From Bacillota bacterium (lineage in GTDB: Bacteria > Bacillota > Sulfobacillia > Sulfobacillales > Sulfobacillaceae), in assembly GCA_023512105.1 (NCBI GenBank), contig JAIMAE010000006.1, positions 1 through 44,249 on the forward strand: a stretch of DNA of 44,249 nucleotides, written 5' to 3'. The notes beneath the pieces are model-generated. The model worked only from the letters and a program-made list of their open reading frames with translations, did no database searches and was not told where the DNA came from. Each line of letters begins with the position of its first letter. Within the stretch, counting starts at the first letter, position 1. Below are positions 8,719 to 16,125 of the stretch, in pieces. Position numbers and translations under genes: made by a program.

Positions 8719-8762
8719 CCCCCTTCTGCTCCTGGAAAGTCCCTGGCTTGTTCCCGTTCTTC

Positions 8763-9827
8763 CTACCGGCCTCGCTCAACCACCTGGGCTCGACCGGGCA
8801 CCTTGCGCCAACGGGTACTAAAGGGCTGGGCGACCGCCGACACCCCGGCGTTGGCCGCGCCGGCTACCACGATGAGGACCTGATCCGGACTGGCGAACGG
8901 GCGAACCAGCTCGGAATCGTCCCGCCCTATCCGCTCCGCCGGGGTTGAAGGGCGACTGAATCCCAAAGGAAGCTCCACCGCATCCTTCCCCACCCGCTGC
9001 AGTTCGCGGTAGCGGCGCCCGGCATGCTCTACCAGGTAGGCCTTGATCGCCGCCTTGGTGTAACCGTGGTCAGAGAGCCAGCGCGCATGTTCCGGGCTCA
9101 AAAGAATCGCCGTACAGTTTCGGTGCCGGCGCATCACCCCGCTGCGGGCCGCGGTGTCGGCCAGATCGTTGAGCAGCTGCTCCGGACGCTGGCTGTGTCG
9201 GTTATCTAAAAAGTCCACGCTGCGGATGTGCAGCGCTGAGACCACGCTGGTCGCCGCCGCAAAGCCCAGTTCCACGTGCAGCGGCTCGAAAGGGCTTTCC
9301 TCCTCGTTTTCGGCAATGCACAGGGTCCACTTGGCCGCCGTCCCCTGCGTGCTCTGGTCCAGGTCGTGGGGCCGAATTCCCAACGCGTTGAGGATGGTCA
9401 GGCGGATCGCCCGCCCCACGGTGGCGTTGGCCCGAAACCCCGGACCCAAGACGTTTCCGCCGGCGTTGAACCCCAGACGGTGCCGCACCGGGCCATTGAC
9501 CACCAACAGCGGCGCCCCACCGGTGGTGCTTTGCCAGGCCCCGATGGCGGGAGAGCCCTCGTCGATTACCGCCTGAAAGGCCGCCAACACCACCGGGAAG
9601 TACTCCGGTCTGCACCCGGCCAACACCGCGTTGACCGCCAGCAACTCCACGGTGACGCTTCGGCCTAAATGAGCCATGTGGTACAGCACGCTGTCCGGGG
9701 AAAGCGAGGTGGTGGCCAGACACTCTGCCACTCGGGCCGCGGTAGGCGGGATAACCGGCAGGCCGTCGCTCCACCCTTGGGCATAGCAGTACTCCATGGC
9801 CGCCACCGCTCCTTGGAGGTCCTCCAT
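8763..9827 (-). CDS. DGLPV-family protein, paralog 2 (UGSC-associated, function unknown)
   Basis: Second member (354 residues) of the unnamed family described at 4156-5220. The same blocks are present: QGWSDGLPVIPPT, AGCRPEYFPVVLAA, QSTTGGAPLLVVNGPVR, GFRANATVGRAIRL and AENEESPFEPLH. It ends with a basic tail. The ATG at 9827 has GGGAGGGGG about 8 bases upstream. It is far closer to paralog 3 than to paralog 1: 60 consecutive bases at 9384-9443 are identical to 10494-10553, while the N- and C-terminal parts differ clearly. That pattern suggests tandem duplication with later gene conversion. The two copies lie head to tail with a 36-bp gap. Possible roles include a heteromeric enzyme with its paralogs or a partner of the selenoprotein; neither is proven. 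Confidence 0.75.
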   Translation of the reverse strand: MEDLQGAVAAMEYCYAQGWSDGLPVIPPTAARVAECLATTSLSPDSVLYHMAHLGRSVTVELLAVNAVLAGCRPEYFPVVLAAFQAVIDEGSPAIGAWQSTTGGAPLLVVNGPVRHRLGFNAGGNVLGPGFRANATVGRAIRLTILNALGIRPHDLDQSTQGTAAKWTLCIAENEEESPFEPLHVELGFAAATSVVSALHIRSVDFLDNRHSQRPEQLLNDLADTAARSGVMRRHRNCTAILLSPEHARWLSDHGYTKAAIKAYLVEHAGRRYRELQRVGKDAVELPLGFSRPSTPAERIGRDDSELVRPFASPDQVLIVVAGAANAGVSAVAQPFSTRWRKVPGRAQVVERGR

Positions 9828-9863
9828 CTCCCTGGCCCCCTCCCTACTCTCGGCCGGCCTAGG

Positions 9864-10937
9864 CTACCTGACCCACTTGGAGACAGCTGCCCATCCCCAG
9901 CCCTGAAATCCCGGGTTGAGGCTTGGGCCAAGGGCGTGGGCGACCGCCGAGACCCCTGCGGTCCCTGCGCCGGTCACCACGATGGCCAGATGTTCCGGCC
10001 GAGCCACCAGACGGATGACGCTTAGCGGGTCGGAGGGCGGTCCATCTTGGGGACGCCCAGGCCTTCGCCACTGCAGGGGTTGCTCCACGCCGTCCTTGCC
10101 GGCCCGAGCCAACGTCTGATGCGACACCGCGGCTTTTTCCCAGAGCGCCTGCCGCACGTCGGCCTTGCGATAGCCGTGGTGAGCCAGGAGCTGCGCATGC
10201 TCCGGGCCCAATAGGATCACCGCCCATCCCTGTGCAGTCACCTGGGCACCCGTGCGCACCAAGGTTCCAGCCAGGTCTTGCAGCAATTGTTCTGGACGGC
10301 TGACCTGCCGATTGTCGACAAAGTCCACGCTGCGGATGTGTAGCGCAGAGACCACGCTGGTGCTCGCCGCACAGCCCCACTCCGCATGCAGAGGCTCAAA
10401 GGGACTTTCCTCTTCGTTTTCGGCGACGCACAGGGTCCACTTGGCCGCCGTCCCCTGCGTGCTCTGGTCTAGATCGTGGGGCCGAATTCCCAGCGCGTTG
10501 AGGATGGTCAGGCGGATCGCCCGCCCCACGGTGGCGTTGGCCCGAAACCCCGGGCCCAAGACGTTCCCGCTGGCGTTGAACCCTAGCTGCTGCCGCACCG
10601 GGCCATTGACCACCAAAAGCGGCGCCCCCCCGGTGGTGCTCTGCCATCCCCCCACCCTGGCCACTCCTTCGGCCTCGAGGGCCTCCAGGGCCGCTAAGAC
10701 CACCGGGAAGTACTCCGGTTTGCAGCCGGCCATGGCGGCGTTGACGGCGGCCAGCTCCACCGTTACGGCTCGGCCCAAGTGGTCCAACGACAGCACCACC
10801 GCCTCCCTGGGCGCGGAGGTCGTGGCCAAAAACGCCTCAACCCGGGAAGGCCACGGAGGGAGCACCGGCAGTCCGTCGCTCCAACCCGCCTCGTAACAGG
10901 CCTCCATGGCGGCTTGCGCCGCTTCCAGTTCACTCAT
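9864..10937 (-). CDS. DGLPV-family protein, paralog 3 (UGSC-associated, function unknown)
   Basis: Third member (357 residues) of the family, directly downstream of the UGSC selenoprotein (33-bp gap). Conserved blocks are AGWSDGLPVLPPW, AGCKPEYFPVVLAA, QSTTGGAPLLVVNGPVR, GFRANATVGRAIRL and AENEESPFEPLH. Here the usual PPT reads PPW, so that Thr is not invariant. ATG 10937 has GGAGGA 8 bases upstream, a strong site. The middle half is nearly identical to paralog 2, whereas the C-terminal quarter is different and longer. Immediate adjacency to the selenoprotein makes it the best candidate partner. No catalytic residue can be assigned with certainty; the Cys of AGCKPEYF and the Cys of LCVAENEE are conserved in all three copies. 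Confidence 0.75.
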   Translation of the reverse strand: MSELEAAQAAMEACYEAGWSDGLPVLPPWPSRVEAFLATTSAPREAVVLSLDHLGRAVTVELAAVNAAMAGCKPEYFPVVLAALEALEAEGVARVGGWQSTTGGAPLLVVNGPVRQQLGFNASGNVLGPGFRANATVGRAIRLTILNALGIRPHDLDQSTQGTAAKWTLCVAENEEESPFEPLHAEWGCAASTSVVSALHIRSVDFVDNRQVSRPEQLLQDLAGTLVRTGAQVTAQGWAVILLGPEHAQLLAHHGYRKADVRQALWEKAAVSHQTLARAGKDGVEQPLQWRRPGRPQDGPPSDPLSVIRLVARPEHLAIVVTGAGTAGVSAVAHALGPSLNPGFQGWGWAAVSKWVR

Positions 10938-10970
10938 GGTCTAGGTCCTCCGCGACATGCCACGGCATGA

Positions 10971-11507
10971 TTACGGCTCTCGCGAAGGGGCGAGGAGAAT
11001 TTCTAGCACTTGAGGCAGGGCCTGTTGGGCGCGCGCCCGCAGCTCCTCGACTCCGAGGTTGGATACCGGATGTTCGATTACGGCGTAGCGAAACCCGGGA
11101 AACCCCTGAACCTTGGCCATGGCGTCCGCGCTAGCCCTCAGGGCGTTGGTACAAATGGCTGCAGCTGGAATGCCCCGCTTTTCCAGCTGGATTGCGTCGG
11201 CCACACTGGCCGCACTGCATGACCCTCAGTCGCCGACCGCCACCAACACGGCGTCCGCATGCTGGGCAAGCTCGTCGAGGAGGCTGTCCGGTCCGGGCAG
11301 CCCCTGAATCGGTTTGTGCCGATGGGTCACCTCGGCCAACCGATAACGTTGGCCGATCTCCTCAGCCACCATCTCCAACAGGGGTCGAGCGTTGGGCTTG
11401 GTGTTGTCCAACAGTCCAAGCCTAACCCCATCGAGGGTCTTCAGCCGCTCCGACAGCCGCACGGTTTGACTGGCGGTGCGACCGGTGGGATCCATCAACA
11501 AGCTCAT
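10971..11507 (-). CDS. UGSC-family selenoprotein (in-frame UGA = selenocysteine 94)
   Basis: A 178-residue selenoprotein. The reading frame from ATG 11507 (AAAGGAG, 7-base spacing) runs to a TGA at 11226-11228 and continues without a break to 10971, so an ordinary gene caller would give two fragments. Around the TGA the protein reads AVGD-U-GSCSAASVADAIQ, exactly the U-G-S-C signature of the UGSC (seleno)protein family, with Sec94 and Cys97 as a redox pair. A SECIS-like hairpin follows the UGA. The rest, with KRGIPAAAICTN and IEHPVSNLGVEEL, resembles from memory the Sec-bearing domain of GrdB-type glycine/betaine reductases (UGTC, then a GIP segment and an IPHP segment). The molecular function of the family is unknown to me. 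It lies between the CxxC protein and DGLPV paralog 3. A true stop or sequencing error is unlikely because homology-like sequence continues in frame. Confidence 0.9.
11193..11228 (-). promoter_or_regulatory. bacterial SECIS-like element of the UGSC gene
   Basis: In the mRNA, directly after UGA, GGCC pairs with GGCC around the 5-base loop AGUGU (11203-11207). A lower UGC/GCA stem is separated by a 3-base bulge. The apical loop begins 19 bases after UGA and has G as its second base, matching the known bacterial SECIS rules (loop about 16-37 bases from UGA, G among the first two loop bases). Confidence 0.7.
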
Positions 11508-11588
11508 CCATGGACTCCTTTCCCGCGCACGAGGGCGATCGCCTGCAGGCCAAGCCTTAGACCTGTCAGGCCCTCCCATCTCGTCGGC

Positions 11589-11852
11589 CTACTGACTTTC
11601 CGAGGAAGTCGTCTCCACCTCGACGACCACCTTCTGGAATGACACCCCATGCCTCAGCAACGCGTCTTCCGCCAGAGCCGTGAGCACCGGCAGCGGTAAA
11701 AGGCACTCCCAGCACGCGGCGGGCCCGGGTACAACGCGCAGGGCAATCCGCCCTTCGCTGACCTCGGAGATTGCCACCCCGAAGCCGTCTGCCGCCAGTC
11801 CCTCCCCGATTTCCGCCACCGCCTGGGTCAATGCCTGATCCGCGCTTCCCAA
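11589..11852 (-). CDS. small CxxC protein, NifU C-terminal-domain-like
   Basis: An 87-residue acidic protein with one CxxC motif (CWEC, about residues 47-50). The pattern of a DG-containing helix end, two strands (VAISEVSEGRIALRVV), Gly-Pro-Ala-Ala-CxxC-x-x-P, then a helix and a valine-rich strand (KVVVEV) looks like the NifU C-terminal (NFU) Fe-S scaffold fold, where the motif is normally CxxCP. This is a recognition by eye at low certainty. The start is a TTG with AAAGGTGGGAG upstream. It is 40 bp after the aminotransferase and 81 bp ahead of the selenoprotein. It might supply an Fe-S cluster or act as a thiol redox partner. Otherwise it is a hypothetical protein. Confidence 0.6.
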   Translation of the reverse strand: MGSADQALTQAVAEIGEGLAADGFGVAISEVSEGRIALRVVPGPAACWECLLPLPVLTALAEDALLRHGVSFQKVVVEVETTSSESQ

Positions 11853-11892
11853 CTTGCTCCCACCTTTCCCCAGCTCGCCCCCAGGAACGCAC

Positions 11893-13170
11893 TCACCCGC
11901 TGACCGCCGCCGCCACCGCGGCCTCGATGACCTCCAGGGCCCGTAGCCAATCGGCCTCCGAGATGACCAACGGCGGTTGCAACCGCAACACGTTTCCCTC
12001 TGGCCCGCCCACGCCGATCAGCACCCCCGCCTGGCGGGCGTGCGCGCGAGCCGCCACCGCCCAATCGGGGCGGGGGCCACTGACATCGCCCAGCTCGATC
12101 CCGATCATCAGGCCAAGCCCTCGCACCTCGCGGACTCCCGCGCAACCTTGCGCCCACTGCTGGAGCCGAGTGAGCGCGATCGCGCCTTTTCGGGCGGCCG
12201 CCGCCGGCAGGTCCAAGCGGATGATCTCTTCGAGGTTGGCCAGGGCAGCGGCCACGCTGACCGGGTTACCTCCAAACGTGGACAGGTGCTCGCCCGGTCC
12301 AAGGCTGTCGGCGATCTCCGCTTTCGCCACCGTCGCCCCGAGCGGAAAGCCATCCGCGATCCCCTTGGCCAAGGTCATGATGTCGGGCTCTACGCCGTAG
12401 TGCTCGATGGCAAACATCCGACCCGTGCGCCCAAAACCGGTTTGGACCTCGTCCACGATGAGAAGCGCCCCGTAGCGGTCTGCCACCTCTCGGACGCGGG
12501 GAAGGTATTCCGGCGGCGGAACCAGGATTCCCCCTTCTCCCAACACCGGTTCCACGATCACCGCCGCCACCGCACCGCTGGTCTGGTAACGAAAGGCGTT
12601 CTCCAACCCCTCCACCGCCCGCTCCACCACCTGGGCAGGTGTCTCGTCAGGACGGCTGGCCAGCCGAACCGGAGTCGGAGCAAAGGCGACTCCTGGAACG
12701 TATGGCCCGCCTTTTCGCCTCCGTCCGGCGTTGCCGGTGAGCGCCAAAGTTCCCAGGGTCCGACCGTGAAAGCCTCGCTCCAAGGCGATAAACTCGGACC
12801 GGCCGGTGTAGGCCTTGGCCATCCGCATGGCGGCCTCTACCGCCTCGGCGCCGCTGTTGGAGAAAAAGCTCTTTTGGAGGCGGCCAGGGGTAATCTCCGC
12901 CAGTTGGCGGGCCAGCTGAGCGACCTCGGGGACGTAGTAGGTGTAGCTGTTACAGTGCACCAGCCGCTCTAACTGGGATCGTACGGCCGCGATGACCGCC
13001 GGGTGGCGATGGCCGAGATTGACCACGCTGATTCCGGAAAAACAGTCGAGGTATTCCCGCCCCTCCTGGTCCCACAGGCGAGTCCCCTCAGCTCGCGCCA
13101 CCACCAGCGGCTCGATGGCCGCGAAGCGATGGGCAACGTATGCGTCGTACCACTGCCGGACCTGATCCAT
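11893..13170 (-). CDS. class-III (omega) aminotransferase, PLP-dependent
   Basis: PLP enzyme of the ornithine/GABA/beta-alanine aminotransferase group, 425 residues. The phosphate-binding segment SNSGAEAVEAAMRMA is at about 105-119, the FHGRTLG loop at 134-140, the cofactor Asp240 in IVDEVQTGFGRTG, and the Schiff-base Lys269 in LAKGIADGFPLGA. It most resembles mitochondrial AGXT2-like and beta-alanine/pyruvate-type enzymes, but the substrate cannot be fixed by eye. ATG 13170 is chosen for its ribosome site (GAGAGGGAG, 7-base gap) although the frame is open to 13221. It is the first gene of the ten-gene catabolic cluster and is divergent from the PucR regulator. An omega-aminotransferase followed by MmsA would convert a beta-amino acid to an acyl-CoA. 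Confidence 0.88.
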   Translation of the reverse strand: MDQVRQWYDAYVAHRFAAIEPLVVARAEGTRLWDQEGREYLDCFSGISVVNLGHRHPAVIAAVRSQLERLVHCNSYTYYVPEVAQLARQLAEITPGRLQKSFFSNSGAEAVEAAMRMAKAYTGRSEFIALERGFHGRTLGTLALTGNAGRRRKGGPYVPGVAFAPTPVRLASRPDETPAQVVERAVEGLENAFRYQTSGAVAAVIVEPVLGEGGILVPPPEYLPRVREVADRYGALLIVDEVQTGFGRTGRMFAIEHYGVEPDIMTLAKGIADGFPLGATVAKAEIADSLGPGEHLSTFGGNPVSVAAALANLEEIIRLDLPAAAARKGAIALTRLQQWAQGCAGVREVRGLGLMIGIELGDVSGPRPDWAVAARAHARQAGVLIGVGGPEGNVLRLQPPLVISEADWLRALEVIEAAVAAAVSG

Positions 13171-13314
13171 GCTGCTCCCTCTCTGGGAAGACATAATGCT
13201 GCTGCATGTATCACTTGTCATACTACGCGTTCTGCCTTAGGCTTTGATTCGGACTGAGTGTACGAAATTCGATTCCTAATCCTCGCCAGTTTGTAATAGA
13301 GGGACAATCACGTG

Positions 13315-14865
13315 ATGACCGTAAACGACGTGCTGAAGCAACCGTGCTTCGAGGGCGCGAGATGGGTGGCGGGACGCCAGGGAGCGGATCGCGTCGTGCG
13401 ATGGGTGCACGTAGGGGAGATCCCTAACCTCTCGGAGTACCTCGAAGGGGGCGAGCTGATTTTATCGACCGGGATGTGCCTGGGCGACCCGCTCCTGGGG
13501 CCGAAGTTCGTGGGGGGGCTGATCGAGGTGGGGGCGGCCGGACTCACGGTGGAACTGGGCCAGTACGTGGTCGACATCCCTCCGGCGCTGGCCCGCCTAG
13601 CCGACGCCCACGCCTTCCCGATCCTCGCCTTTCCCCACCCGGTGCGCTTCCGCGACCTCTCCTACGACATCAACAGCCTGTTGTTAAACGAGCACTACCA
13701 GGCCTTGGCCCAGTTGGAGCGGCTCAGCAGTCGCCTGCAGCAATCGTTGCTGCGCACCGAAGGGGTCGCCGCCTTAGTCGAGATCTTGCACCAAACGCTG
13801 CGCACCCCGGTCTGCTATCGACCGCATCAACCCGAAGAGCCTTCGGTGGTATTCGGAAATTGGGACGTCGCGACACCCCCGCCTCCCGCCCCGGTTCATC
13901 CCAAGCCCACCCCGCTGGGCTCTCCGCCATCGGCACTCCACCAATCGGTCATGGTGTTCGGCCATCCGGTGGCCGACTTGTACGTCGCGATCCGAAACCG
14001 CGAGGTGGAAGAGACCTTATATTTGGCGCTTGACCACACGGTGAGCGCCGTCGCCCAAGAATATCTTCGCCAGGAAGCGCTCGACCGCGTCGCCCGCGAC
14101 GAAGACGCCGCGCTCCTGGAGCCGGTGCTCTCCTCGCCACCGGCACCCCGGGCCTTGCGCCGATTCGAAGCCGCGGCACAGCTGAGCCCCGACGCCGGCG
14201 TGCTGGTGACCGCCCTGCCCACCCCCATGACCATCCCCCGGGCGGTGCTGCGCCATCCTGAGATGCTGCCGGGATGCCACCGGATATTTTGCCTGCCCCG
14301 GGGCGAGCGGACCTTGCTGGCCTTCGTGGTCAAACCGGTCCGAGCCATCGAACGCTTCCAAGAGGCTCTTCAGGCGCTGGTCCAAGAACGCGGCCTGGCC
14401 ATGGGCGCAGCCAATCTCCGACAGGAGGCCAGCACCCTCCACCTCGCCGCCAACGAGGCAGAAGACGCGCTGTCGGTCGCTTTACACCAGGGAAAGTCGT
14501 TTCTCCGCTACCAGGACCTTGGGCCCTACCGCCTGTTTTTGGCCCTCGCCCCGCAGGATGTGGAGCGGCTGTTGGTCGAGCCGGAACTGGGTCCGCTGCT
14601 CACCTACCAGGCCCGTCATCATCTGCCTTTGCTTGCCACCTTAGAGGCGGTGTTGCTGGAACACGGCTCCAAGGACCGGGCAGCCAAACGGCTGGCCATC
14701 GGGCGACAGACGTTGTATTACCGCTTGCGTCTGTTGGACACGGTGCTGGGCCGGGATTGGCGGACCGGTCCCCGGCGCTTGACCCTGGCCTTGGCTTTGT
14801 TGGCCTTCCGCTTTCTCCATGCCTCCTCGCCCGAGGCGGCAGGACAAAGCCCCACCCAGCGCTGA
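13315..14865 (+). CDS. PucR-family transcriptional regulator
   Basis: DNA-binding regulator (516 residues) with the two-part PucR/CdaR layout: an N-terminal PucR sensor domain (residues ~1-125, MTVNDVLKQPCFEGARWVAG onward, with GGELILSTG) and a C-terminal PucR HTH (about 445-510, LEAVLLEHGSKDRAAKRLAI, then RQTLYYRLRLLD). A GGDEF-like middle part links them. GTG 13312 directly precedes ATG 13315; AGAGGGA is 7 and 10 bases away, so either may be used. It is divergent from the catabolic operon (144 bp between starts), the usual place for a local activator. It probably senses the substrate or an intermediate. No operator was recognised; the spacer has short palindromes such as GCCTTAGGC and CGAAATTCG. 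Confidence 0.86.
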   Translation: MTVNDVLKQPCFEGARWVAGRQGADRVVRWVHVGEIPNLSEYLEGGELILSTGMCLGDPLLGPKFVGGLIEVGAAGLTVELGQYVVDIPPALARLADAHAFPILAFPHPVRFRDLSYDINSLLLNEHYQALAQLERLSSRLQQSLLRTEGVAALVEILHQTLRTPVCYRPHQPEEPSVVFGNWDVATPPPPAPVHPKPTPLGSPPSALHQSVMVFGHPVADLYVAIRNREVEETLYLALDHTVSAVAQEYLRQEALDRVARDEDAALLEPVLSSPPAPRALRRFEAAAQLSPDAGVLVTALPTPMTIPRAVLRHPEMLPGCHRIFCLPRGERTLLAFVVKPVRAIERFQEALQALVQERGLAMGAANLRQEASTLHLAANEAEDALSVALHQGKSFLRYQDLGPYRLFLALAPQDVERLLVEPELGPLLTYQARHHLPLLATLEAVLLEHGSKDRAAKRLAIGRQTLYYRLRLLDTVLGRDWRTGPRRLTLALALLAFRFLHASSPEAAGQSPTQR

Positions 14866-14916
14866 AGGCACCCCCGCTGAGCCCCTAAGGGGAGGCGTAA
14901 CAGGTCGCTGTCTTCG

Positions 14917-14922
14917 TATAAT
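14917..14922 (+). promoter_or_regulatory. -10 element ahead of the extradiol dioxygenase genes
   Basis: A perfect TATAAT lies 54 bp before the dioxygenase start. No good -35 box is visible at 17 bp. Confidence 0.4.
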
Positions 14923-14975
14923 CGTCTTGAGGGCTAGGTTTTTGGCCGGTGAGTGCGGAAGGTAGGGGGGATTTG

Positions 14976-15785
14976 ATGGCACACTTAGTCGCCGCCGCAG
15001 GCGTTCCGCATCCTCCGCGCTTTCCAGAGTTGGCACGCCGGCAAGGCGCAGACTCGGAGATTCTCCGCCTTTACGGAGAGGTGGGGCGTCAACTGCGCCA
15101 GGCAGGGGCCGAGGTCTTGTTGATCCTGGACTCCGATCACTTCAACACCTTTTTTCTCAACAACTTTCCCACATTCGCGATCGGCGTGGCCCCCCTCACC
15201 GCCGGTCCTAACGAGCCGGTCCCGGGCTTGGAGCGCACCGCGGTCCCAGTGGCGGAGGAGATGGGGAACACACTTTGGCATCAGCTGGTCCGCGCGGGGT
15301 TTGACCTGGCCGTCACCCAAGAGTTCGAGGTCGACCATTCCATCATGGTCCCGCTCCATTTTCTCACCCCGAGCTTTGACCTCCCCATCCTCCCCCTGTT
15401 TGTCAATGGCCTGCTCCCTCCCCTTCCCTCGGCCCGCCGCTGTTACCAATTGGGGCAGGCGTTGCGGCACATCTTGGAGTCCCTCCCCGCCGACACCGGA
15501 GTTGCCCTGTTGGCCAGTGGCAGCATTTCGTTGGAAGTGGGAGGGCCCTTGGCAGGTCGGATCGACCACCAGTGGATGGACACCGTGCTAAGCTGCCTGT
15601 CGCGGGGAGCAGTGGAAGAATTGCTCAATCAAGCCACGGCGGAGCGGATGCGCCGAGCGGGCAACGTCTCGGGAGAACTTCTGAACTGGATCGCGGTGTG
15701 GGGCGCGACGGCCGGACGTACCCCGACTTTCTTACAACCCCAAGCGGGTTACGGCCACGCCTTTGCCGTCTGGCGTTGGGACTGA
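14976..15785 (+). CDS. LigB-type extradiol ring-cleavage dioxygenase, catalytic subunit
   Basis: Class III (LigB-like) dioxygenase of 269 residues that uses Fe(II) and O2 to open a catechol-type ring beside the diol. Likely metal ligands by position are His12 (GVPHPP), His55 (DSDHFN) and Glu234 (SGELLNW), with His121 (VDHSIMVPLHFL) as the conserved acid-base. The ATG at 14976 follows AGGGGGG by 5 bases; GTG 14949 is an alternative without such a site. The small LigA-like gene starts 12 bp downstream, giving the alpha/beta arrangement of protocatechuate 4,5-dioxygenase. The true substrate (protocatechuate, gallate or another diol) is not determinable, and no lactonase or hydratase for the ring-cleavage product is nearby. 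Confidence 0.85.
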   Translation: MAHLVAAAGVPHPPRFPELARRQGADSEILRLYGEVGRQLRQAGAEVLLILDSDHFNTFFLNNFPTFAIGVAPLTAGPNEPVPGLERTAVPVAEEMGNTLWHQLVRAGFDLAVTQEFEVDHSIMVPLHFLTPSFDLPILPLFVNGLLPPLPSARRCYQLGQALRHILESLPADTGVALLASGSISLEVGGPLAGRIDHQWMDTVLSCLSRGAVEELLNQATAERMRRAGNVSGELLNWIAVWGATAGRTPTFLQPQAGYGHAFAVWRWD

Positions 15786-15797
15786 GGGAGGCCGACC

Positions 15798-16073
15798 ATG
15801 AGCCTTTACGGCGTGCACAAACTGTGTTACGCGGTGCACCACGACCCGAAGTTGGTCCAACAGTGCCGCGAAGACCCGCAGGCGGCGCTGGACCGATTTG
15901 GCCTGGAGCCGGCGGAACGCCAGGCGTTGCTGGACGGCGACGTGGCGTGGCTCTACCAACAAGGCGTCCACGGCTTTCTCCTCCATCACTTGGCCCGCCA
16001 CCGCCTGTTTGGCTTGGACGAGCAGATCTACCGACAGCGTCTGTCCGTCCTGGGCGAGCAGGCCGACTCTTGA
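15798..16073 (+). CDS. LigA-like small subunit of extradiol dioxygenase
   Basis: A 91-residue helical protein of the aromatic-ring-opening dioxygenase LigA family. The recognisable stretch is LVQQCREDPQAALDRFGLEP followed by ALLDGDVAWLYQQGVHGFLL, where LigA proteins carry a conserved fold that covers the LigB active site. GGGAGG stands 6 bases before the ATG. Coupling to the LigB gene by a 12-bp gap indicates a heteromeric enzyme. Some LigB-family members have the LigA part fused; here it is separate. Little else can be said. Confidence 0.8.
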   Translation: MSLYGVHKLCYAVHHDPKLVQQCREDPQAALDRFGLEPAERQALLDGDVAWLYQQGVHGFLLHHLARHRLFGLDEQIYRQRLSVLGEQADS

Positions 16074-16125
16074 GCCCCATCGCCGAAAATCATAGACTAG
16101 AGACAGGAAGGGAGGGATGTGCCGG

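Noticed and set aside
11226-11579. Two separate small genes (11226-11579 and 10971-11204) instead of one selenoprotein
   Set aside because: They are in the same frame across a single TGA, the motif formed is UGSC, the second fragment has no ribosome site of its own, and a SECIS-like hairpin follows.
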